From JANXQE01 sp035651635 (GTDB lineage: Bacteria; Verrucomicrobiota; Verrucomicrobiia; Limisphaerales; UBA8199): a DNA stretch of 64,000 nucleotides. Each line of letters begins with the position of its first letter. The stretch's first letter is position 1. This document shows, piece by piece, positions 1 to 8,397 of this stretch. The position numbers and the translations under genes are program-made. The DNA lies in contig DASRFK010000068.1 of NCBI GenBank assembly GCA_035651635.1, forward strand, positions 8,064-72,063, written 5' to 3'. The notes under the pieces were generated by a model that was given only the letters and a program-made list of their open reading frames with translations, was not told the origin of the DNA and searched no databases.

Positions 1-2022
1 TCCGCCACAGTGTACATTGTCGATAATTCAACACCCCAGGTTCAGATCGTTTCGTTGTCGACCAATATCTTCCAGGGAAATACCAACGATTATGCGGCCA
101 TCCATTTGCGACGATTGGGCGATACGAACGTTTCAGTGACGTTAAACGCCGGCAGCTTCGCCTTTGCCGGGTCGGCGGTTTCCAACGTGGACTACTACCT
201 GGCAAACCTGCCGATCACTCTCGATCCCGGCGTAGTGGATCTAACCGTCCCCCTCATCTACCCGCTGAAAGCTTCAACCGGTGTGGGCGGACTCAGCATC
301 TTCGCGACTTTGATGCCGGGCGCGGGCTACACGGTGACTAATAACACCGCCGCGACCACATTGACCCAAGAGGGGCTTCCCGCCGGAACGGTGCTGTTCT
401 CCGACGACTTTGAGAATGACCCTTCGGGGAGCAACTGGCAGGTCGCCTTTCAATCCTACACCAACGGCTCGACCGATTATAACCTGGTGTTCGGTTACGA
501 TTATTCCTCTGGCTCGATCGGAAATCTTTCGCCGATCCCGCCCGCCCCGCACTCGACCAATGGCACCACCAAAGGCGTTTACATGACCGTCAATAAAAAC
601 GCCGGTGTCTCGGCCGGGCTGAACATCTATCTGAAGAACCACAACTTCAGCGGCAACTACGCCCTGCGCTTCGATATGTTCCTGGTCGAAAACAGCTCCG
701 GCACGGCTCAATCCAAGGTTGAAGACGCTTTATTCGGCATCAACCATGATGGAACACACACCAATTGGTTTCGAAACGCCCCGACCGGCACCAGCCCGCT
801 GGACTCGCCAACGGCCTCGGATGGGCTTTTCTTCGACGTCGGAGCCGACGGAAATGGGGGCGGCGGCGCGCCGTATGACTTCGCCGCCTGGAGCGGCCCG
901 ACTTACACCAACACTGTCAACGTCGTTGGCCCGACCAATTTCCTGGCCCGGGCAGCCACGACAACGCGAGACATCTTCAAACGGCCACCTTACGACGGAG
1001 GCACAACCAATGGAGGCGACCCGGCGAATACGGTCCTGAATCCAACTCCAACCTGGACCCAAGTCGAAGTCAGCCAGGTTCAGACCGTGCAGGGTAATCT
1101 GATCACTTGGAAGATGAACAACACGGTGATCTTGAGCTTTTACAGTACCAATAGCGCACTGGCCTCGGTAACCAATGGCACGATTATGCTGGGCTACTGC
1201 GACCCGTGGGACGACTTGGGCAACGGCACGCCGGGTTCTGGTGAAGGTGCCGTCATCTATGACAACGTGCAAGTCGTACAACTATCAGTCCCAGTTGTCA
1301 CGGTACAGCCGACCAATGCGGTAGCCGATATTGGAGGCAGCGCCAGCTTTACGGTTTCAGCCACGACCAGCACTGGCGTCACTAATTACCAATGGTACGC
1401 CAGCGGCGTGGCCATTTCGAACGCCACCAGCGCTACCCTGACGATTAACCCCGTGGCCGCCTCCAACTTTGGCAAAACGTACGCAGTCCAGGTCAGCGAT
1501 GGCACGTATTCGGTCTGGAGCAGCAACGCTGTTCTGGTCGCCGCCACAGGGCCGACAATTGTTACCCAACCGGTGAGCCGCTCCGCTGTGGTGGGCAGTT
1601 CACCTTCCTTCTCGGTAACCGCCGGCACCTCCACTGGAATCACCAATTACCAGTGGAGTTACTACGGAACGAATTTGCCGGGCGCCACTAGCCGCACGCT
1701 GACCCTGACCAAAGTCCAACCGATTAGTTTTGGCGGCCCCTACACGGTCAGCGTTAGCGATGGATCCTCCTCGATTACAAGCGCCGCCGCGACGCTTACC
1801 ATGGCGACGGCGCCGTCCGCAAGCAGTCCTGCCCGTTACGGGAACAACTTCGCGCTCAGCTTTGGAACGGAGTTCGGTCCCTCATACGTGCTGGACTACA
1901 AGGCAGCCCTGACCGATCCGGCCTGGACACCGGTCAGCACCAATGCCGGGACAGGTGGTGTGCTCTCGATCACCAATACCTCGGCAGCTCCACAGGGCTT
2001 TTATCGAGTCCGGCTGCAGTAA
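1..2022 (+). CDS. Secreted multi-domain protein with Ig-like repeats (5' end outside window)
   Basis: The frame is open from the first base, so the N-terminus and any signal peptide lie outside the window. From the GTG at base 10 there are 670 residues. The first ~120 are beta-rich and resemble a Calx-beta domain. Residues ~125-425 look like a lectin/LamG-type domain beginning FSDDFEND. Two Ig-like modules follow, at ~427-510 and ~513-600, each with the NYQWxxxG motif. The last ~65 residues end in a GFYRVRL motif, a C-terminal pattern I associate with exported Verrucomicrobia proteins. The protein is rich in Thr, Ser, Asn and Gly, as expected outside the cell. A function in glycan binding or adhesion is only inferred. 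Confidence 0.75.
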   Translation, partial: SATVYIVDNSTPQVQIVSLSTNIFQGNTNDYAAIHLRRLGDTNVSVTLNAGSFAFAGSAVSNVDYYLANLPITLDPGVVDLTVPLIYPLKASTGVGGLSIFATLMPGAGYTVTNNTAATTLTQEGLPAGTVLFSDDFENDPSGSNWQVAFQSYTNGSTDYNLVFGYDYSSGSIGNLSPIPPAPHSTNGTTKGVYMTVNKNAGVSAGLNIYLKNHNFSGNYALRFDMFLVENSSGTAQSKVEDALFGINHDGTHTNWFRNAPTGTSPLDSPTASDGLFFDVGADGNGGGGAPYDFAAWSGPTYTNTVNVVGPTNFLARAATTTRDIFKRPPYDGGTTNGGDPANTVLNPTPTWTQVEVSQVQTVQGNLITWKMNNTVILSFYSTNSALASVTNGTIMLGYCDPWDDLGNGTPGSGEGAVIYDNVQVVQLSVPVVTVQPTNAVADIGGSASFTVSATTSTGVTNYQWYASGVAISNATSATLTINPVAASNFGKTYAVQVSDGTYSVWSSNAVLVAATGPTIVTQPVSRSAVVGSSPSFSVTAGTSTGITNYQWSYYGTNLPGATSRTLTLTKVQPISFGGPYTVSVSDGSSSITSAAATLTMATAPSASSPARYGNNFALSFGTEFGPSYVLDYKAALTDPAWTPVSTNAGTGGVLSITNTSAAPQGFYRVRLQ

Positions 2023-2109
2023 GGCTTCACCTGAGCCGGAGATCGCAAGCGGGGCGGCAGTTTGACCCTGTGCGATGCCCGGCTTAGGTTGCCACAACCT
2101 TGAGAAGGC

Positions 2110-2937
2110 ATGTTCTTGTCTGAGTCGTGCGTCGGTGAAAAGAAAGATCAACGTGGTTTTACGCTGATCGAGTTGTTGGTGGTAATCGCAATTATCGCCA
2201 TCCTCGCGGCCATGCTGCTGCCGGCCTTGAGTCGGGCAAAATCCAAGGCCGAGATCGCCCAGTGCTTGAATAATCTCAAGCAGTTGCAGATCGGCTGGCA
2301 GCTTTATGCCGGGGATTTTAACGACGTAATGCTGCCCAACGCGCCGTTCGGAATAACCACGGAAAAAACGTGGGTCTACTCCGGTACGGGGGAGGATTGG
2401 CCTGCCGTCGACGCCAACACCAACGTAGCTCTTTACAAGACATCCATTCTCGCACCTTTCCTGGGTAACCAACTGGGTGTCTATCGCTGTCCCGCTGACA
2501 AAATCCCGTCGGCTAATGGCATCCGGCTTCGGACTTATTCGATGCAAAGCCAGGTAGGCAATTTCTACGACAGCGTCTACGGCACGACTCGCGCCTATAA
2601 TCCCGGTTACGCCGCCTTCCGCAAGGTCACTGAGTTGGGCGGTCCGCTGCCCCCCGTGATGACAACCATTTTTCTCGAAGAAAACATGTGTTCCATGAAC
2701 GATGGCTATCTGCAAGTCGATAACACCATGCCCAATTTTCCCGATGTGCCGGGTTCGTACCACCTATGGTCCACTGGGATTTCGTTTGCCGACGGCCATG
2801 CCGAAAATCACAAATGGCTCACCAGCGTTCTCAAGATTCCCGTCAAATTCGGCTATCGAGCCGCAAGCATCGGGACAGGAGTAAAGAACACGGACTGGCT
2901 CTGGTTTTCCGAACACACATCGTATAAGCTGCCTTAG
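2110..2937 (+). CDS. Type II secretion pseudopilin-like protein (prepilin-type N-terminal cleavage/methylation domain)
   Basis: The 275-residue product has a textbook class III signal peptide: a short basic leader, Gly16-Phe17 cleavage site, Glu21 at mature position 5, then a hydrophobic helix to about residue 43. Prepilin peptidase would cut after Gly16. The rest is a globular domain with a short DGHAE motif near the C-terminus, as in the large pseudopilin families of Planctomycetes and Verrucomicrobia. A GAGAAGG ribosome binding site lies 2 bases before the ATG at 2110. The gene sits 87 bases after the secreted Ig-like gene and 13 bases before the DUF1343 gene, so co-transcription is likely. 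These proteins are numerous in such genomes and their roles are mostly unknown. Confidence 0.9.
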   Translation: MFLSESCVGEKKDQRGFTLIELLVVIAIIAILAAMLLPALSRAKSKAEIAQCLNNLKQLQIGWQLYAGDFNDVMLPNAPFGITTEKTWVYSGTGEDWPAVDANTNVALYKTSILAPFLGNQLGVYRCPADKIPSANGIRLRTYSMQSQVGNFYDSVYGTTRAYNPGYAAFRKVTELGGPLPPVMTTIFLEENMCSMNDGYLQVDNTMPNFPDVPGSYHLWSTGISFADGHAENHKWLTSVLKIPVKFGYRAASIGTGVKNTDWLWFSEHTSYKLP

Positions 2938-2950
2938 GCCGGGTGGTACT

Positions 2951-4132
2951 GTGCAACAAGTACTCACGGGACTGGACGTTCTGGCCGGCGAAGGATTTCA
3001 ACGGCTGCAAGGCCAACGCATCGGCCTGGTCGCCCACCCAGCCTCGGTGGACAACCGTCTGTGCCACGCCGCAGACATGCTCCAAAATGCCCCTCGCGTA
3101 AAACTCGAATGCCTTTTTGGACCGGAACATGGTTGGGCCGGTCATGCCCAAGATCTCGAACCCTTGCGCAGCGGGGGTACCCACAACCGCTCGCCTCGAG
3201 TGATCAGTCTCTACGGCGATACGGCAGCCAGTCTTCGACCTTCGTCCGATCAACTGGAAGACCTGGATACTCTGGTAATCGATCTGCAGGATATCGGCGC
3301 GCGCTATTACACCTTTCAGGCCACGATGCTTTACTGCCTGGAAGCCGCCAATGCCGTTGGTTTGCGCGTGCTGGTTTTAGACCGCCCGAATCCCTTGGGC
3401 GGGCTTGGCATTGAAGGCCCGAGCTTAAGAACCGGCTACGAGAGTTTCGTTGGGGCTCACGACGTTGCGACGCGCCATGGGTTGACGATCGGTGAGCTGG
3501 CGCGGCTTTATCAGGCTGAACGAAAGATGGACAATCTCGACTTGGAGGTGGTGCCCTGCCGCGGCTGGGCGCGCGGTCTTTGGTTCGATCAAACCGGCCT
3601 GCCGTGGGTACTGCCCTCGCCGAACATGCCGACTTTGGAAACAGCGGTCGTTTATCCCGGCCAATGCCTGCTGGAGGGCACGAACCTCTCCGAAGGGCGC
3701 GGCACGACCCGGCCGTTCGAATTATGCGGTGCGCCCTGGCTGAACCCCGAAGTGGTCGCCAGAGAACTCAACCAGGAGAACCTGCCCGGTGTGGCTTTCC
3801 GTCCAACTCGTTTTCAACCGACCTTTCAGAAACATGCCGGCAAGCTGTGCGGCGGGGTTCAATTGCACGTGCTGGATCGCGGCGCGTTTCAGCCCGTGCG
3901 CACTGGTCTCGCTGTGCTGGCCCAGATGCGAAGGCTTTCGGGCGAGAACTTCCGGTGGCGTTCGGAGCCGTATGAATTTGTGGCCGATCCGCCAGCGATT
4001 GATTTGCTGTTCGGCAGCGACCGCGAGCGGCGCGGCTTGGAGGCCGGTCGATCCTGGCGCGAACTCGCGGAGGCGTGGGTGTCGGAAGAACAGGGCTTCG
4101 CCAAACGACGCAGGTCCTTTCTATTGTATTAG
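2951..4132 (+). CDS. DUF1343 family protein, NamZ-like exo-beta-N-acetylmuramidase
   Basis: The 393-residue protein matches the DUF1343 family by an N-terminal LVAHPASVD segment, the FGPEHG motif at residues 56-61, LDRPNPLGG near residue 140 and an EGTNLSEGRGTTRPFE stretch in the second half. In Bacillus NamZ this family removes MurNAc from the non-reducing end of peptidoglycan fragments. Glu59 in FGPEHG is the likely catalytic acid, inferred from the family. Length is usual for the family. The start is GTG, 13 bases after the pseudopilin stop. No signal peptide is visible, so it could act on imported muropeptides in the cytoplasm or the true start may differ. Role: cell-wall recycling. Confidence 0.85.
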   Translation: MQQVLTGLDVLAGEGFQRLQGQRIGLVAHPASVDNRLCHAADMLQNAPRVKLECLFGPEHGWAGHAQDLEPLRSGGTHNRSPRVISLYGDTAASLRPSSDQLEDLDTLVIDLQDIGARYYTFQATMLYCLEAANAVGLRVLVLDRPNPLGGLGIEGPSLRTGYESFVGAHDVATRHGLTIGELARLYQAERKMDNLDLEVVPCRGWARGLWFDQTGLPWVLPSPNMPTLETAVVYPGQCLLEGTNLSEGRGTTRPFELCGAPWLNPEVVARELNQENLPGVAFRPTRFQPTFQKHAGKLCGGVQLHVLDRGAFQPVRTGLAVLAQMRRLSGENFRWRSEPYEFVADPPAIDLLFGSDRERRGLEAGRSWRELAEAWVSEEQGFAKRRRSFLLY

Positions 4133-4142
4133 CTTAGCGACG

Positions 4143-4157
4143 AGGACGGCTCGTCCT
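4143..4157. repeat. Short perfect hairpin after DUF1343 gene
   Basis: AGGACG-GCT-CGTCCT forms a 6-bp stem just after the stop at 4132. No T-run follows, so a classical terminator is not supported. It is one of several unrelated short hairpins in this window's spacers. Confidence 0.4.
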
Positions 4158-4260
4158 GCAATGAATCCAAGAATCCAACGTCACCCCCCCCCGTCACCCT
4201 GGGACGCAACGTCCCCGCCGCGCAGCCTGGAACATGCGCCGCTTCCTGTCGTCGCTCTAA

Positions 4261-5262
4261 TCATTTCTGGTCTTCCTGGGGAAGGAATCCCGGGTTTTGT
4301 GAAAGGGCCGGCCCCACGGAAGGCAAGTCAATCATACTGCGCAATTCTCGCGAGCGCTTCACGTCGCCGCCCGTGGCCAAATAGAACCCGCCCTGCTCCA
4401 TCCCCGCATCGATGTTCTCCTTTGACTCCCATTCGGCGGAGGAAGCGGTAAATCGCGCTCGATTCAATCCCAGCCCCTGGCCGGCACTGGTCTTGATCCA
4501 GCCATTAATGAACCGCGCGCGTCGCTCCTCACGAGCGCTTTGGCCATCGCGCCGGAAATCTTCGATGAACGAATAATACCCGGTGAGCAGCTTTCCACCC
4601 GTGCGCGTGCGAAAAGAGGCCAGTTTTTTCCAGGCGGTTTGGGTAAAAAACCAGGCGGTGTATTGGGTCTTTTGTCCTTCGACTTGGGCGCTAACCAGGA
4701 AGCGATTGGTTTCGCCAATGCGCCAGTTGTAATGCCAGAAGCATTGGCCACCGGTGCCTTCTCCCCCAAAGCGCTTGATCCGGACGTCAGGCGCCTGGTA
4801 GGCCACCTCCACGCGGTCTTCCCTGGCCGTTGCGTTTGGATTATCGCCGGCAACAGGATCCCACACCGAAAAAAGCACAACCTTATCCTCCACGCCCCCG
4901 AGTTGTTGGATCCCAAAATATCCGGTGTTCCACCCGCAAGCCATGAAGTAAGAACCGTTGACGGACTTCTCCACGACAACTTCGGTGTAAAACAGAATCC
5001 CTTCGGGAGCCGGATAGCTCAAATGCACCGAACGCGCGGCGCGAACTTCGATCGGTTCACCGGCCTGGCAGATGGACGACAGCGCCAGAACCAGGCAAAC
5101 AAAAAAACTCGCCAAACCGAACTGACGTTCCCATTCAGGCCGCCAGAATAGCGGCGTAACGCGTAATGTCGATCCGCTGCCGTTGATGCTCAAAACGCCC
5201 GCTGAGGACGCGCGCCTCGGCCCAACGGGCCGATACACCGGTGGCTTCGGGGAAGGCGACAA
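4261..5262 (-). CDS. DUF3472 domain-containing exported protein
   Basis: The product resembles DUF3472 proteins: it has an SVHLSYPAP opening, FSVWDP, GEGTGGQ with a nearby WHYNW segment, and YYSFIEDF. These are known mainly from secreted proteins of Bacteroidetes, Planctomycetes and Verrucomicrobia, often of carbohydrate context and unknown activity. A hydrophobic stretch (ASFFVCLVLALSSICQA) about 50-67 residues from the far-left TTG start looks like a signal peptide with a cleavage after CQA. The real start is therefore probably downstream of 5262, but no ATG or GTG with a clear ribosome binding site precedes the signal sequence, so the N-terminus is unresolved. It converges with the DUF1343 gene across a 128-base spacer. 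Confidence 0.75.
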   Translation of the reverse strand: MSPSPKPPVYRPVGPRRASSAGVLSINGSGSTLRVTPLFWRPEWERQFGLASFFVCLVLALSSICQAGEPIEVRAARSVHLSYPAPEGILFYTEVVVEKSVNGSYFMACGWNTGYFGIQQLGGVEDKVVLFSVWDPVAGDNPNATAREDRVEVAYQAPDVRIKRFGGEGTGGQCFWHYNWRIGETNRFLVSAQVEGQKTQYTAWFFTQTAWKKLASFRTRTGGKLLTGYYSFIEDFRRDGQSAREERRARFINGWIKTSAGQGLGLNRARFTASSAEWESKENIDAGMEQGGFYLATGGDVKRSRELRSMIDLPSVGPALSQNPGFLPQEDQK

Positions 5263-5291
5263 ATATACCCAATGGGGGAAGTCGCCGCGGC

Positions 5292-5519
5292 TTAATCCCT
5301 TCGGCTCCTCGAGACCAGCACTCCAATCAACACGCCCACTCCAAAGGCGATCCCCATCGCCTCGTACGGATGTTCCCGCACCGTTTTATCGGTCGCTTTG
5401 GCCGCGGCCGTCGTCTGGTTTTGCAGCCGCTCGCAAACGTCTTTGGCCTTTTCAATCACATTTTCCAGGCTCGCCCGGATTTGGCTCTTTTCGGTTTCCA
5501 ATCGGTTTGTTTCGTCCAT
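5292..5519 (-). CDS. DUF883 (ElaB/YqjD-like) membrane-anchored protein
   Basis: The 75-residue protein has an N-terminal charged helix with coiled-coil character (residues 1-45), a conserved VREHPYEAMGIAFGVGVLIGVL segment and a C-terminal RSRRD tail. This is the DUF883 plan: a soluble helix anchored by one glycine-rich C-terminal membrane segment at ~53-69. In E. coli, ElaB and YqjD are stationary-phase inner-membrane proteins; YqjD binds ribosomes. An AGGTGA ribosome binding site lies 3 bases before the ATG at 5519. The DUF3472 gene lies just downstream on the same strand and its longest frame nearly touches this stop. Confidence 0.85.
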   Translation of the reverse strand: MDETNRLETEKSQIRASLENVIEKAKDVCERLQNQTTAAAKATDKTVREHPYEAMGIAFGVGVLIGVLVSRSRRD

Positions 5520-5645
5520 AAGTCACCTATTTTGATTTACGGTCGCTCCCCGGGAGCGGATTGGCAAGTGGGAGGCGCGAATCAGAACTCCCGCTTATGA
5601 AGAATAAAAGTTGTCTTTACATTGGTTGTGCGTTAGCCTTGGGCC

Positions 5646-6062
5646 ATGGGAACCCCGGGCTTGGCTTCGCGTCGCGTCCTGGTGGTGGATGATGATCCAC
5701 TGGTGGCTGATTCCATTCGACGCATGCTTCAATTTGACGGGCACCAGGTGGAGGTGGTCTTCAGCGCGGAGGATGCCCTGGGTCGTTTCTCGACCAAAAC
5801 CTTCGACCTGACCATGGTCGATTACGAAATGCCGAAAATGAAGGGAGACGAACTGGCGCGTGCCATCAAAGCGGCTGACCCCAGCCAGCCGATTGTCATG
5901 TTCACCGGCTATGCCGAGGCCTTGAGCGCGGAGCCGACGGAGGCGGGCGGGGTCGATCTGATTCTCGGAAAACCCTTCAATCTGGAACAGTTGAGGCAAA
6001 CTCTCGCGAGATTTCCGCTGCGCACGAATGGCGCGCCCGGGCAACCCGTGAGTCAGGGCTAG
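5646..6062 (+). CDS. Stand-alone response regulator receiver-domain protein
   Basis: The 138 residues form a single CheY-like receiver domain. The acidic pocket is VVDDDP (residues 13-18), the phospho-acceptor is Asp59 in MVDYEMPKMKG, the switch Thr is Thr87 in MFTGY and the conserved Lys is Lys109 in LGKPF. No output domain follows, only a short tail. It probably relays phosphate or acts by protein contact, like CheY or Spo0F. No kinase gene adjoins it, so its partner is unknown. The gene is divergent from the DUF883 gene. Confidence 0.9.
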   Translation: MGTPGLASRRVLVVDDDPLVADSIRRMLQFDGHQVEVVFSAEDALGRFSTKTFDLTMVDYEMPKMKGDELARAIKAADPSQPIVMFTGYAEALSAEPTEAGGVDLILGKPFNLEQLRQTLARFPLRTNGAPGQPVSQG

Positions 6063-6149
6063 CGCAAGGCGGTCCGCGCTTTTGCTCAAAGATTCTGATT
6101 GTGCCCCGACCGATTCCGTGAGAGAAATCCTTTAATCAGCTTTGAATAC

Positions 6150-6167
6150 TTCAGCCCTCCGGCTGAA
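6150..6167. repeat. Short perfect hairpin (TTCAGCC-CTCC-GGCTGAA)
   Basis: A 7-bp stem with a 4-base loop lies 18 bases before the small zinc-finger gene. It has no T-run and could be a dispersed repeat or an RNA structure in the leader. Confidence 0.4.
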
Positions 6168-6184
6168 AGCAGATCTTTTAGCAT

Positions 6185-6412
6185 ATGAGAACTCCGATTC
6201 AGGACGAGTTTACGTATCTGCCGATCTCACGTCAGCGGAAGTATCAACTGCGCAAGAAACGGGACAAGCGCTGCACCGAATGCGGAGCGCCGGCCATCCG
6301 CGGAGTACGCTGCCTCAAGCACCTGGTAATGGCCCGGGAATTCCAGCGCAAGAAACGCGGTCTCAAACGCCGTTACAAGACCCTCAGCTACCGGTTGCAG
6401 CGCATGTCTTGA
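6185..6412 (+). CDS. Small basic zinc-finger-like protein of unknown function
   Basis: The 75-residue product is very basic, with many Arg and Lys, and carries a compact Cys30-x2-Cys33, Cys43-x2-His46 arrangement suited to bind one zinc ion. Flanking stretches (RQRKYQLRKKRDKR and RKKRGLKRRYK) are strongly cationic, so binding to RNA, DNA or ribosomes is a reasonable guess. I do not recognise a named family. The frame is uninterrupted from ATG to TGA and the Cys/His spacing supports a real gene. It converges with the DksA-like gene 20 bases away. Confidence 0.65.
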   Translation: MRTPIQDEFTYLPISRQRKYQLRKKRDKRCTECGAPAIRGVRCLKHLVMAREFQRKKRGLKRRYKTLSYRLQRMS

Positions 6413-6431
6413 CCGACCCGCCTTCGGGGAA

Positions 6432-6902
6432 TTACTCGGAATCTTCTTCGGACTCGCTTTCGCCTTCCGTCGTGTCCGTTCCGGTGAGGCCCACCAAAGC
6501 GGGAAGCCCTGGACGGCGCGACAAGCCGGCTTCTTCGAGCTGTCGCTGACCCTCGATCGAGTAGCGAGTCCATGGGATGGAATCGAGCCTTTCGGTCGGG
6601 ATCGGGGCGCCGGTGATCTCGCAAATGCCGTAGGTCCCGCGTTCAATGCGGGCAATGGCTTCGAGCACCTCGGCGATTGTCCCTTGAGTCGCTGAGGCGG
6701 TGACCATAAGCAAACTGCGCTGGTCTTCCTGTGAGGCCGCATCGGCCAAATCATCCAATTTGGGCTGAAAGACCTCTCCGCTGGAGCAGTCGCGCTCGAT
6801 CAGGCGGTCGCGCTCGGCGCAGAGCCGTTGGTAATGGGAGTTCCAGCGAGCCGGGATTTTCGTTCTCGTGTACGAGCCTAAAATATCTGTCAGGGTGGCC
6901 AT
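6432..6902 (-). CDS. TraR/DksA family protein with degenerate zinc finger
   Basis: The 156-residue protein has the DksA/TraR layout: an N-terminal coiled-coil (residues ~20-85) and a C-terminal globular part with the signature GTYGICEITGAPIP...RLDSIPWTRY. Only one Cys (Cys94) of the usual four zinc ligands remains in that region, so the finger is degenerate, as in many non-proteobacterial members. DksA proteins bind the RNA polymerase secondary channel and modulate rRNA and amino-acid promoters with ppGpp; whether this one does so is inferred. The tail after residue 140 is acidic. The ATG at 6902 has only a weak ribosome binding site, while a perfect AGGAGGTGA lies about 40 bases upstream (6942-6950). 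Confidence 0.8.
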   Translation of the reverse strand: MATLTDILGSYTRTKIPARWNSHYQRLCAERDRLIERDCSSGEVFQPKLDDLADAASQEDQRSLLMVTASATQGTIAEVLEAIARIERGTYGICEITGAPIPTERLDSIPWTRYSIEGQRQLEEAGLSRRPGLPALVGLTGTDTTEGESESEEDSE

Positions 6903-6951
6903 GCGGATGGGAGAGCACCCGTCGTGCCATTCGCAAGCTTGTCACCTCCTG

Positions 6952-8397
6952 CTAATGCAGCGTTTTCACCGCCTGATCGGTTAGGGTCACCAGCCAGTTT
7001 GGAAAAAGCCCCAGTGCCAGCATACCCGCGACGCAGGCGTATAAACAAACGCGAGTCGGCACCGAGGGCTCAAACCGGGTCGTCGGAGCTTCTTTGGCCC
7101 AAAACATGGCACGCACCACGCCAAAATAGTAATAAAGCGAGATAACGACTCCGAAGATGGCGATACCCACCAGCCAGTAATAGGCTGGCTCGGTTGCGCC
7201 GCGCGCAATCGCCGCCTTAAAGAGCAGGAATTTGCCGAAAAAACCCGCCATTGGCGGAATGCCACCCAACGAAACCATGGCCAATGTCATCGTCACCGCC
7301 AACAACGGCGCCCGCTGATGGAGCCCCGCAAGCGCGGTGATATCCTCACCTTCGACCTGGGTCATCACCAGGCAAATGACGGTGAAGGCGCCCAACACGG
7401 TAAAGAGGTAGCCGCTCAGGTAATAGAGCACAGCCGATTGTCCCGCGGCGCTCAGAGCGGCTATCCCCAACAACATATAGCCGGCATGGGCGATGCTCGA
7501 ATAACCGAACAACCGCTTGAGATTCCGTTGTGGAATGGCGCAAAGATTGCCGTAAAGAATGGTGATAGCGGAAATGACAATCAGCAGCCGCGACCAGTGG
7601 GCGGTCACGTCCGGAACGGCGGTGAACAGAACGCGCAAGAGCAGGACGAACCCTGCCGCTTTGGAGCCGACCGCCAGGAATGCGGTCGTGGGCGAAGGAG
7701 CGCCCTGGTAAACGTCGGGTGCCCAAATCTGGAACGGGAACGCCGCGATTTTAAAACCGAGCCCCACCATCACCAGCAACAAGCCGAAAAGGAAAAGTTT
7801 GTTCGCGCCGAATTGCCCCGCCACGGAGGCTAAGCCGGGAAAATCCAATTTGCCCGAGATCCCGTACACCAGGGCGATGCCAAACACGGTAAACGAAGTC
7901 GAGAGCGCGCCGATAACCAGGTACTTCACTCCGGCCTCAAGCGAAGTGACCCGGGCCCGCTGAAAACTGGTTAAGATATAAAAAGTCACCGTGATCAGTT
8001 CGAGCGAGACGAACAGGAGGGCAAAGTGATTGGCTGAAGCGGCGAAGAGCATACCCGCCAGCGCGAACAAAATCAGCGCGTAATATTCGGCGATCCCGCC
8101 CTCGATCAGCTCGGCAAATTCAACCGACATTACCAGCACGATGATGGTGGCGAGCAGGAAGAATCTCTTGAAGAACAACGCCAACCCGTCCAGGGCATAC
8201 ATTTGGCCAAAAGCAAATCGCGGTTGCTCGGGCATGCCGATGGCCATAAAGCTGTACAGCAGCACAGCCCCGAGCCCGGCAGCCGCGAAATAGCCCAATT
8301 TTGGCTTGGCCGCCACCGGCAGCCAAAGATCGACCAATAAAATGGCCAACCCAAAGCCAATGACAAACCATTCGTGGCTGAGGAGCGCAAGATTCAT
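6952..8397 (-). CDS. nuoN: NADH-quinone oxidoreductase subunit N
   Basis: The 481-residue, about 14-helix membrane protein is one of the three antiporter-like subunits of complex I. Key proton-channel residues are present: Glu133 in FVSLELITVTFY, Lys216 in GFKIAAFPF and Lys247 in VGSKAAGF, next to the family motif WAPDVYQGAP. It is the last gene of the nuo cluster and overlaps the end of nuoM by the sequence ATGA, which implies translational coupling. The DksA-like gene starts 49 bases further on in the same direction. Confidence 0.97.
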   Translation of the reverse strand: MNLALLSHEWFVIGFGLAILLVDLWLPVAAKPKLGYFAAAGLGAVLLYSFMAIGMPEQPRFAFGQMYALDGLALFFKRFFLLATIIVLVMSVEFAELIEGGIAEYYALILFALAGMLFAASANHFALLFVSLELITVTFYILTSFQRARVTSLEAGVKYLVIGALSTSFTVFGIALVYGISGKLDFPGLASVAGQFGANKLFLFGLLLVMVGLGFKIAAFPFQIWAPDVYQGAPSPTTAFLAVGSKAAGFVLLLRVLFTAVPDVTAHWSRLLIVISAITILYGNLCAIPQRNLKRLFGYSSIAHAGYMLLGIAALSAAGQSAVLYYLSGYLFTVLGAFTVICLVMTQVEGEDITALAGLHQRAPLLAVTMTLAMVSLGGIPPMAGFFGKFLLFKAAIARGATEPAYYWLVGIAIFGVVISLYYYFGVVRAMFWAKEAPTTRFEPSVPTRVCLYACVAGMLALGLFPNWLVTLTDQAVKTLH

